A program made the position numbers and the translations under genes. Shown in pieces: positions 27,630 through 35,084 of a DNA stretch of 64,000 nucleotides (the stretch's first letter is position 1; each line of letters begins with the position of its first letter). The stretch spans positions 5,642,001-5,706,000 of the forward strand of contig NZ_CP125295.1 in assembly GCF_030412785.1 (NCBI RefSeq), written 5' to 3'. The notes beneath the pieces are model-generated. The model ran no database searches, was not told where the DNA came from, and worked only from the letters and a program-made list of their open reading frames with translations. Source of the stretch: Paraburkholderia sabiae (lineage in GTDB: Bacteria > Pseudomonadota > Gammaproteobacteria > Burkholderiales > Burkholderiaceae).

Positions 27630-27834
27630 ATGTGTCGGTGTCGGGCGTTGGCAAGACAGACCTCGCGAGTGCACTGGCCTATCGGGCAACACAGGACGGT
27701 ATCAAGACGCGATTCATCACAGCGGCAGACCTGATGATGCAACTGGCGATGGCGAACCAGCAGAATCGATTGCGAGAGCTCTTCAATCGGGCGGTCGTCG
27801 GGCCGAGGCTTCTCGTCATCGACCAAATCGGCTA
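27630..27834 (+). pseudogene. Internal fragment of an IS21-family istB
   Basis: About 68 residues of an IstB AAA+ helper: a P-loop GVGKTDLASALAYRATQDG, then TRFITAADLMMQLAMA and the Walker B LLVIDQIGY (normally IDE; Glu replaced by Gln here). Sequence identity breaks off after IGY. It differs clearly from the intact IstB at 29076, so it is the debris of another, older element in the opposite orientation. Confidence 0.75.
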
Positions 27835-27904
27835 CCGTACACGAGCCGCCCGGAATTGGCTTCGTGTCCGCACATGAGCCGTTGCAGAAATACTGCTTTG
27901 GCGC

Positions 27905-28138
27905 GGAAATCTGGAGCCGCTGGACAACCTCGCGCTGCCGATCGTCGAGGAGACTCGGGCGAACCTGATACAGCAGCTGATGAAATCACGCTTCATGCAA
28001 AAAGCGTTGACGCGGTCGTCGGAAACGACTGTACGCGAGACCATTGCGGATACGTCATGGAATACGAATCAGATCGCAAGGATTCTCGCCATGTCATTGA
28101 GGAAAACCTCGCGAACGAGGTATTGCACGGGACGGCGT
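27905..28138 (+). pseudogene. Degenerate C-terminal fragment resembling a Fis-type helix-turn-helix
   Basis: An open stretch ending TSWNTNQIARILAMSLRKTSRTR resembles the Fis-family DNA-binding tail of sigma-54-dependent activators (compare the usual GWNxxxAARLLGxSRRTLY). There is no start codon, no AAA domain and no ribosome-binding site. I read it as a relic; the match is from memory and short. Confidence 0.3.
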
Positions 28139-28425
28139 AATACATCCGATAAACGCCCGGGCCGGTGTTAGGGCGCGACCTCTTCTGTGAGAGTGCGCCG
28201 CGTCATCGGGACGCCTCACCGGTACAGCTCAGAGCACGCTCGAGCAACGTCATTTCGGGTAGTTCGTTAAAGCCAGCACGGTGCCCTGGGCGAAGGCGAA
28301 GACGCACACCACGCATACTGACTATGTTCCGCCACGTCCGCGTCGGCCTGCTCGCGCGCGCAACGGGCCGGCCAGAACGCTTACCCCCTCTCCGCACGGC
28401 GTCATGCATTAACCCGCACGACGCC

Positions 28426-28536
28426 TCAGCCAGTCAACCTTTTACCAGTTCCATCTGACCCGGCTCGCTTTTTCTCAACCACCGGGCCCCGGTCATTGAC
28501 CATGGCGATTAGCCGCACCTTGCCCTCTTGATTCAT
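28426..28536 (-). CDS. Short ORF downstream of the disrupted immunity gene, possibly a truncated gene
   Basis: 36 aa, starting MNQEGKVRLIAMVNDRGPVV and ending KRAGSDGTGKRLTG, 32 bp after the stop of the immunity-like gene fragment on the same strand. Composition looks coding, but I cannot name it, and no clear ribosome-binding site precedes it. It could be the first part of the next cassette gene, cut by the decay seen at 27600-28400. Confidence 0.25.
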   Translation of the reverse strand: MNQEGKVRLIAMVNDRGPVVEKKRAGSDGTGKRLTG

Positions 28537-28568
28537 TGCAGTGGGACACGCAATGCAGCCGCAAAAAC

Positions 28569-28985
28569 CTAGCTTTGCCTGATGAGTTGCCACGTTACCC
28601 AGTGCACCCTCTTTTCTCCGAGATTATTCCGGACCAACAGATCTGGCATGACGGTGCCCGCAGCAACGCTAACCGGTTCGGCATCGTAGCCCTTTGCGGC
28701 CCAGAGTCCGGACAGGGGACAACGGTCACCGGTTCTCACTTCGCCGGGATCGGCCATCACAGCAGCTTGTGGGGAAGGCTCAGGCACAAGGAAGTACCCT
28801 GATTCGTCAGGTACGTTGCCATCTCTATAACGGGTATCCTCCCACAACAGTTGCCAGTATGTGCTGACTCGCTCTGCGCGGGAAGTTGCTTCGTTATAGG
28901 GCCCCGTGATCCTGGGAGCTCTGGTTTCCCTCACAAGATAATTGAAACAACCATTGTTTCCCACCGCTTTCTCACCCGTGGGAAT
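28569..28985 (-). pseudogene. 3' part of an immunity-like gene interrupted by an IS21 element
   Basis: 138 codons up to the stop, in frame with the 227 codons at 31660-32340 once the insertion (28991-31659) and one copy of its 5-bp target duplication are removed. The reading across the join is RDRLLGL-IPTGEKAVGNNG. The visible part contains NNGCFNYLVRETRAPRITG, TYWQLLWEDTRYRDG and a C-terminal module GDRCPLSGLWAAKGYD...AAGTVMPDLLV. An internal GTG at 28964 could start a fragment, but it has no convincing ribosome-binding site. The family resembles Imm71/Imm72-type type VI immunity proteins (moderate certainty). Confidence 0.85.
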
Positions 28986-29075
28986 GAGGCTGTCACGGAT
29001 CGGCGTAATCGAGCCGGGGATGATCGGCGTAATGAGGCCACCTGGAATGGCCCCGAAACGCGATTTCGAAGGGAC

Positions 29076-29864
29076 TCAAGAATGCGTTTTTTTGCCTGAT
29101 TTTGCAACCACGTTTTCGCCGTTTTCGGGCATCGGTTTCGGCTTGCGGAAGCTCTCACCCTCAATGACGACACGGTAGGCGCCGTGCCGTAGCCGATCGA
29201 GCGTGGCAGCACCGAGGATGCGGTTGTCGGGGAATGCGTCGCCCCATTCGCTGAAGTCGAGATTCGACGTCAGGATAGTTGCCGCGCGCTCATACCTGGC
29301 GGCGATCAGGTCGTGGAAGTCTTCGTCGTGGGGCGCACGCAGGGGTTTGAGTGCAAAGTCATCGACGATCAGCACCGGAACGCGCACGAACTGCTGCAAC
29401 TTGCGTTCATAGAGCTCAGTCGCCCGTGCTGCATGCAGCTTCTTGAGCAATTCGGTTTGCGTGATGAACAGGACATCGCGGCCCTGGCGTGCGGCGCAGT
29501 GGCCCAGGGCCTGCGCGAGATGCGACTTGCCGACGCCGGTTTGGCCGACCATCAGCACGCAGACCTTCTCGTCGATATAGCGGCCGGCGGCGAGATCATA
29601 GATGTGAGCGCGGTTGAGTTTGGGCACGCGGTCGAAGTCGAAGTTCTCGAGCGTCTTGCCTAGGGAGAAGCCAGCGCGGGCGAGCCGCACGCCGAGCTTC
29701 TTCTGCTCTCGCCGCGCGACCTCGTCGTGCAGAAGCGTGGCGAGGAACTCCGTGTAGGCAAGTTGCCCGTCGATGGCTTGACGGTTGCGTTGCTCGAGCG
29801 AGTCGAGGATGCCCGAGAGGCGCAACTGCTTGAGGATCGTGTTCAGTTCTGGACTGGGATGCAT
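29076..29864 (-). CDS. istB: IS21-family helper ATPase IstB
   Basis: 262-aa DnaA/DnaC-like AAA+ ATPase that selects the target and activates the IstA transposase. The IstB N-terminal domain (QLRLSGILDSLEQRNRQA) is followed by Walker A GQTGVGKSH near residue 107 and Walker B VLIVDDFALKPL, then sensor-1 TSNLDFSEWG. Its start is 7 bp after the istA stop, suggesting translational coupling. The C-terminus is Lys-rich and intact. Confidence 0.95.
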   Translation of the reverse strand: MHPSPELNTILKQLRLSGILDSLEQRNRQAIDGQLAYTEFLATLLHDEVARREQKKLGVRLARAGFSLGKTLENFDFDRVPKLNRAHIYDLAAGRYIDEKVCVLMVGQTGVGKSHLAQALGHCAARQGRDVLFITQTELLKKLHAARATELYERKLQQFVRVPVLIVDDFALKPLRAPHDEDFHDLIAARYERAATILTSNLDFSEWGDAFPDNRILGAATLDRLRHGAYRVVIEGESFRKPKPMPENGENVVAKSGKKTHS

Positions 29865-29870
29865 AGGCGT

Positions 29871-31415
29871 TCAATGGATCAGAAGGGAATGGAGGTCACG
29901 GCCGAAGCGGCCGCCGTTCAGATAGGTGTCGGCAGGCGCCGGCGTCGGCGCTGGTGCTGCGGTGGGCTGGCTGTCCAGCCCCTTGTCGAGGATCGCCTTG
30001 ACAGTGCGGTACTTGGGGCTGGCGAACACGAGCGCACGCTCGCACGCAGCCTCCAGCCGTTGATCGCCGACCTTCTCGCGAAGCCTCAAGACGCCCTGCG
30101 CGCCGCGCAGGTTGACGAGCACCTTGTCGTTGAACATCGCGAGAACGAGCGCGTGGCAGGCTGGCCCGATATCCTTTGCCCGCGCCAGGCACCACTGTGG
30201 ATCGTGCTCGAGCCACGCTTGCGCTTCAGGCGGCTGGTGGTCACGCACCGTGTGGCGATCGCCGGGCTTGCGCAGGCGCGGATGGGTCGCGACGAGCTCA
30301 TGGCGGTGGAACACCTGCACGACCGTGTCGGTCGCCTTCAGCCACAGCTGCTTGCCAACGAGCGTGAACGGCACCGAATACAGTGCCTTCTTGTAGACGA
30401 CGTGCCCGTCGGTATGGACCTTGACCTCGCACCATACGGCCAGCACTGGCGGCACATCGGGCAGTCTGGCGAGCAGTGGCTTCTCGATGGCGAAACGTGC
30501 AAGCGGCTGCTCGCGCGTCGTGCCGTGCTCGCGCGTGCCGGCCTGCTGCATCACCCAGTCGCGCAATTGACGGTTGGCGTCGGCGAGATCGCGGAATTCG
30601 CGCAGCGGCACGAAGGATCGTTTGATGTATTTGACTCCGGCCTCAACGACGCCCTTCTTCGCAGGATCGTGTGGAGGGCATGCATCGATCCGGAAGCCGT
30701 ACCCCTCGGCCAGCGCGGCGTACGAGCGCTGTACCTCGGGGTCGTACATGCACGCCTTTGTGATCGCGCACTTGGCGTTGTCGATGATCACGCGTTCGAC
30801 GCGGCCACCGAACCATTCGAAGGCGCGCCGGTGACAGGCCAGCCACGTCTCGACCGTCTGATCCAGCACGACCTCGGCGTATTGATGACGCGACCAGCAC
30901 AGCGTCATCACGAAGAACCATGTCTTGAGCAGAACCCCGGACTCATGCGTGAGCACCGGACCGGCGCCGAAGTCGACCTGTGCGGCCTCGGCCGGTGCGA
31001 ACTCCAGGATCGTCGTCGCTCTCGCGCCGCGCTCGGCCTTCAGGTGCAGCAGGAAGCGCCGCACTGCCGAATAGCTGCCCGTATAGCCGTGGTTGCGCTG
31101 AAGCGCGTTGAAGATCGTCGTGCCCTGCACGTCGGCGTCATACCAGCCGCGCACCAGATCGCGAAACGGTTCAATCGTGGAGACGCAGCTACGCGGCAGC
31201 TTCGGATTGCGTCCGAAGATCGCTGCCAGTTCGGCGTCGTCCGGCAAGGGCCGACCGGGATCGAGCCAGCCCCGAGCGAGCGCGACCTGCCTGACGGTCT
31301 TCAGCTTCCCACGCCCCATCAGGCGTGCGCTGGCAATGTCACGGTCGGAATCGCCCTGACGCATGCGCGCCAGAACCTGTCGATACTCAAACACTTCGAA
31401 CCTCCTTCGACTCAT
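29871..31415 (-). CDS. istA: IS21-family transposase IstA
   Basis: 514-aa DDE transposase. I start it at the ATG at 31415, which has GGAGG 4 bp upstream; a frame five codons longer exists. An N-terminal helix-turn-helix (EYRQVLARMRQGDSDRDIA) is followed by the RNase H-like core with catalytic residues in AAQVDFGAGPVL (D), RVIIDNAKCAI (D) and AKKGVVEAGVKYIKR (E), then a beta-barrel domain KALYSVPFTLVGKQLW. All three catalytic residues are present, so the gene is likely functional. Confidence 0.95.
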   Translation of the reverse strand: MSRRRFEVFEYRQVLARMRQGDSDRDIASARLMGRGKLKTVRQVALARGWLDPGRPLPDDAELAAIFGRNPKLPRSCVSTIEPFRDLVRGWYDADVQGTTIFNALQRNHGYTGSYSAVRRFLLHLKAERGARATTILEFAPAEAAQVDFGAGPVLTHESGVLLKTWFFVMTLCWSRHQYAEVVLDQTVETWLACHRRAFEWFGGRVERVIIDNAKCAITKACMYDPEVQRSYAALAEGYGFRIDACPPHDPAKKGVVEAGVKYIKRSFVPLREFRDLADANRQLRDWVMQQAGTREHGTTREQPLARFAIEKPLLARLPDVPPVLAVWCEVKVHTDGHVVYKKALYSVPFTLVGKQLWLKATDTVVQVFHRHELVATHPRLRKPGDRHTVRDHQPPEAQAWLEHDPQWCLARAKDIGPACHALVLAMFNDKVLVNLRGAQGVLRLREKVGDQRLEAACERALVFASPKYRTVKAILDKGLDSQPTAAPAPTPAPADTYLNGGRFGRDLHSLLIH

Positions 31416-31659
31416 CGGCCCTCCGGGCAAAAAGCCTGAAGGTACCGGGTTGTGGAAATTCGAAATGCGTTTCGGGCTGCCGCCCGACAGAACACTGAGC
31501 CCGCTACGTGGCTCGATTACGCCGATCCTGCGGTGGCTCTAATACGCCGATCATCGAGTGGCCCGATTGCGCCGATCATGCACTGGCTCGATTGCGGCGA
31601 TCATCCGGTGGCTCGATTACGCCGATCCCGGAATGGCTCGAATATGCCGGTCAGTGACA

Positions 31660-32340
31660 GAGGCCGAGCAGACGATCCCGTCGCACGGTGACCGGTTCCC
31701 AGATGCCATCGACGGGCACGCTCTCACCCGTTTGAATCATTACATCCTGCGGCCCCGGAACGGGCGGCAATGTGGCTGGAAAGACCGGGTATGGCAGTTC
31801 ATAGAAGCCGTACCTGTAGGCGTCCGGACTCAAAAGCGCGCCTGCGTTAGACCAGTAAGCTCCCAGATGTACCGCGCTAAAGTCGATCTCCAGTGGTGTC
31901 TGGTCGCCATGAAATCGGGACGCAAGCATCAGCTGATTGAGCGCTTCGACTTTCGAAGGGTAAGGTGCTAGCTGCATTCCACGCTCCCAGTAGTCAGGGT
32001 CGCGATAGAAGTTCGTGAGGATCACCCCGCTTTCCCGCTTCGCATCGTAGAGCGGCTGTCCGATACGCCATACGAACCGATAGCCCTTTGCGAGATCCTC
32101 CAGCCCCTTGTTGTAGCGGCTCAAGATGTCAAAAATGCGTGGAAGCTTGTCGGCCTCCATCTGTTCCCGCTGGCTTCGAGGCCATGTCTTGACCGCATTC
32201 TCATATGCGTGCGCAAAGCCTTCCCAAGCATCGCGCTTTTTCTGCCACAAGCTATGGCTGGTCAGCCGCTTGAGTAGCCAGAACACTCGACGCCCGGTCT
32301 CGTCATCATTCATCTCGTACAGTAGCATTGCATTGCTCAA
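31660..32340 (-). pseudogene. 5' part of an immunity-like gene interrupted by an IS21 element
   Basis: 227 codons up to the insertion point; the interrupted frame runs a few codons into the IS before a stop. The start is TTG at 32340 with AGGA 6 bp upstream, or ATG at 32328. The sequence begins NAMLLYEMNDDETGRRVFWL, has LLKRLTSHSLWQKKRDAWEG, and ends GESVPVDGIWEPV, a motif related to the CPxSGxW modules further on. Joined to 28569-28985 it makes a 365-aa protein. The helical N-terminal half fits Imm71/Imm72-like immunity proteins from memory. It lies 86 bp after the DUF3396-type gene in the vgrG cassette. Confidence 0.85.
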
Positions 32341-32426
32341 CTTGCGTCCTGCGCCTCGATCGGCGTGATATCCGAATGATGGATGCCGCTTTCATCGCAT
32401 ATACGCACGATTGGCTCAAGCAATGT

Positions 32427-33761
32427 TCAGGCAGTGTCATCCGTCGACTTCTGCCAGAATGTCACGCCCCACTGGCTGCCTTCAATGACTGGCATGGTTT
32501 CTCCTGCCGAGAAGTATCTGCGACTCCCGGCCTTGGCTGGTGTATGCCACCAGCCGGCTTCAGGACACGGTTCTCCACCCATGATGCTCCGGGTGCCGTC
32601 GCTCGATGCGGCAACCGCGGGTACGACGGCCGGCGCAGAGGAAAGTGGCGCTGCGTCCGGAAGATCAAAGCGCGCCTCCCAGACGCGCGTCGCTTTAGCG
32701 TTGGCGCTTGGTAGGTCGGGTACGTAAGTATGCAGCGCATCCGGGGCCGGGTTGCGAAGAACCCGTATGACGCTATTCACGAACACATACGGTTCGGGCA
32801 AGCCTTCCTCAGGCGCGCCGAGTCGTGGAAATTCACCTGCACGGATCAGCAGGCATTGTCCGATCCGTTCGACGGCAATATCCGAACGCGCCAATAACGT
32901 CCTCAAGATACGCTCTCCTCCCATCCGGTCAATGAAAAGCTCTCCAAGGAGGGTGTACCAGTTCACGCCTTTGATATAGCCATATCGGCCAACTTTTGCA
33001 CCAGGCTTCAGATAATCATAGAAGGCATCCATTTTGGACATCGACTCGCCTTCATATGAAACCGGATCGTATTCCTGGCTTTGTGAAAAGGCGTAACTGT
33101 CGATCTCAAGACCGCTAAAACGCTGGGCAAGGGTCCATTCCTGAGGCAAATACTGATGGAAACTGAACGGAAGAATCGGCGACAAGCCGCCGTAGCCGCC
33201 GCGCACAGGCAATTGTGCGCACACGAAGCGCAGCATCTCTTCGTATTGCGCCAGCCCGTGCGCTGCCGCAACCAGATCCATTGGCACATGGAACTTGAGA
33301 TACGACAGCCCGGATTCCTGCCCCTTGGCTATGCGCATGCCAGTGGGAGAAACATAGTCCTCGGGCAACGCAGTCGCGGTTAACGTGGCAATTGCATATT
33401 CGGCCGCAGTGTCCTGATCGGTTGCGCTTGAGCGCACGACGCTTACTTCCTGCCACGGTGGCGTTTCGGTGATTGCCCGGCGGATTGACTCGACGCCTTT
33501 GGCTGTACGCTTGTTGAATTTGCCAAGGTCCGAGTCTTTGCCGCCTTTCAAATGCTCGCCAAAGAGATGTTCGAATCGATCGAAACACGCGAGGATGCCA
33601 CTGCGAACGGCAGGTGTCGATCCGCGCTCGAAAAAAACCGTCGCGATCAGACCCGGCAATACCACCGTGCGATCGTCCGATAAGCGGAGGTTAAGTGCAT
33701 CCCGGTAACGTGCCAGCGCCTGTGCGGGAGTCAAAATGGCCTTTGAAGTCGAAGAGGTCAT
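32427..33761 (-). CDS. Type VI immunity family protein (DUF3396-like)
   Basis: 444 aa from the ATG at 33761; a TTG two codons upstream is an alternative. Family features of DUF3396 are PGLIATVFFERGSTPAVR, the central SYLKFHVPMDLVAA, MLRFVCAQLPVRGGYGGLS and RFSGLEIDSYAFSQSQEYD, with GVNWYTLLGELFIDRMGG later. The C-terminal about 50 residues hold a GEPCPEAGWWHTPAKAGSRR...GETMP module also found in the neighbouring disrupted gene. Proteins of this family are known beside type VI nuclease effectors, and the gene directly follows such an effector. It probably neutralises that nuclease in the cytoplasm. Confidence 0.8.
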   Translation of the reverse strand: MTSSTSKAILTPAQALARYRDALNLRLSDDRTVVLPGLIATVFFERGSTPAVRSGILACFDRFEHLFGEHLKGGKDSDLGKFNKRTAKGVESIRRAITETPPWQEVSVVRSSATDQDTAAEYAIATLTATALPEDYVSPTGMRIAKGQESGLSYLKFHVPMDLVAAAHGLAQYEEMLRFVCAQLPVRGGYGGLSPILPFSFHQYLPQEWTLAQRFSGLEIDSYAFSQSQEYDPVSYEGESMSKMDAFYDYLKPGAKVGRYGYIKGVNWYTLLGELFIDRMGGERILRTLLARSDIAVERIGQCLLIRAGEFPRLGAPEEGLPEPYVFVNSVIRVLRNPAPDALHTYVPDLPSANAKATRVWEARFDLPDAAPLSSAPAVVPAVAASSDGTRSIMGGEPCPEAGWWHTPAKAGSRRYFSAGETMPVIEGSQWGVTFWQKSTDDTA

Positions 33762-33812
33762 GGTCAAACGTGCAAATTCGTTTCAACGCGATCATCGAGG
33801 ATCGTCCCAGAT

Positions 33813-35063
33813 TCAACCCTGTGTCGCAACGGCAGCCGCGCCAACTGCCAAAGCGAGCGCCGCGGCTCCAGCCGCACTTGCAGTCGACACGATCGCCACG
33901 AGCGCCGCCAGGATCGCGACAAGTGCCTCAGCTAACACGAACGCTATTGCCACTGCGGCGACTATCACGACTACGACAGCAACGCCTTTGGCAAGCGTGA
34001 TACCCACTTGTCCCCAGTCGATCTGCCTGAGCATTTCCCAGGTCATGTCAGTCCTGCGTACAAGCTCCTGCCAGCCGGTTTTCAGTTGCTGCGCCGTATA
34101 ACGGGCAATGGCGTTGCCCTGCTCGTCGACCCACGTCCAGACCGCACCAGCCTGATCTGCGATCCATCGGCCGGCAGCAAACATCCACGGCGCTTCCTTG
34201 TGCAACCATGCTTTCGTCTCCTCGCACAACGCGCTCGCACCTTGCTTGGCGCTATCCCACATCGCCGCTACGGCACTCTCGACATCACGCACTGTGCTGG
34301 CATCGGGAATCCAGTCTTCGTACCATGCAGGTTGCGCGATCGGTTGCTGCGTGCGTACGGGAGCGCGAAGCCGTTGAGCAGATGCGGATTGGGCCGGTTG
34401 TGATGCAGGTGAGCCAGCGAGTGCACGTTGCCGTGCCGTCTCGAGATCTCCGTCGCAATCGGAAACGTCGAGCACGCACATCCGTTGCCTGCTACCCGCT
34501 ATCTGCTGGTAGGCATTCTCCTGTCCCATGCCCCAACTGTCGCCAGGAAACTTGATTTCGACGAGACGCAGGAGATTGTCGGTGTGTGGAGCACCGTCAA
34601 GATCCACCGGTCCACGGCCTGGCCAGCGATCTCCGGGGTTCTTCGCAATGATGACATCGGGTCGTCGCAGGAACCCCGCCTTCACCCCACGGGGAAATGG
34701 ATTCAGACTGTGTCTGCGACCCGGGCCCTGCGATTTGTCGCTGGCCAGAATAGGAATGGGCGCGTCTAGACCCCGGGTAGCAATCGAGGGCGTCATATCA
34801 AAACTGACTTCAGCCTTATACATCCAGAGGAAATCTGCCGCGTATTCATCCCGGCGAATGACCATCGACACGACCACCTGCTTGAGCAGATTGGTTGTCG
34901 TCGATCCGTCTGGCAGACGAATCGTCACGATTCGCGGCGCCTTCAACGCATATCTCACCTTTTCCGCGAGATAGCCCTCGGAATTCGGAGGCAATCTGGC
35001 GTATTCCGGCCGTTCCTCAAGGATCGTGCATGTGGAACCGGCTGGCTCAAGCGTGGCGCCCAT
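33813..35063 (-). CDS. Putative type VI secretion nuclease effector, PD-(D/E)XK / VRR-NUC-like
   Basis: 416 aa. The N-terminal half has a PD-(D/E)XK nuclease pattern: FLRRPDVIIAKNPGD (D136) and, about 32 residues later, LLRLVEIKFPGDSW (E169, K171), then GQENAYQQIAG. This arrangement is that of VRR-NUC-like domains. Residues 260-345 are helical and Trp-rich, and 356-412 form one or two long hydrophobic segments at the C-terminus. It starts 21 bp after vgrG with a GCGAGAG ribosome-binding site, so it is the VgrG cargo, with its immunity gene next. No PAAR or Rhs domain is present. The toxin role is inferred from motifs and context. Confidence 0.78.
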   Translation of the reverse strand: MGATLEPAGSTCTILEERPEYARLPPNSEGYLAEKVRYALKAPRIVTIRLPDGSTTTNLLKQVVVSMVIRRDEYAADFLWMYKAEVSFDMTPSIATRGLDAPIPILASDKSQGPGRRHSLNPFPRGVKAGFLRRPDVIIAKNPGDRWPGRGPVDLDGAPHTDNLLRLVEIKFPGDSWGMGQENAYQQIAGSRQRMCVLDVSDCDGDLETARQRALAGSPASQPAQSASAQRLRAPVRTQQPIAQPAWYEDWIPDASTVRDVESAVAAMWDSAKQGASALCEETKAWLHKEAPWMFAAGRWIADQAGAVWTWVDEQGNAIARYTAQQLKTGWQELVRRTDMTWEMLRQIDWGQVGITLAKGVAVVVVIVAAVAIAFVLAEALVAILAALVAIVSTASAAGAAALALAVGAAAVATQG

Positions 35064-35084
35064 GAATAAACTCTCGCTTTTTGA

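Larger units (their letters stand above)
28991..31659 (-). mobile_element. Intact IS21-family insertion sequence with 5-bp target duplication
   Basis: 2669 bp, starting TGTCAC and ending GTGACA, with istA and istB on the minus strand. It is flanked by GAGGC at 28986-28990 and 31660-31664. The istA-side end has six copies of an 18-bp unit (GGCTCGATTACGCCGATC and variants) at an exact 25-bp period, starting at 31510, 31535, 31560, 31585, 31610 and 31635. The other end has two inverted units at 28998 and 29022. Multiple terminal repeats are a hallmark of IS21. Both genes are full length, so it may still be active. Confidence 0.95.

Noticed and set aside
29727..31439. 570-codon open frame on the plus strand inside the IS21 element
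   Set aside because: It is the complement of istA, which has complete DDE motifs; long antisense frames are expected in GC-rich DNA.
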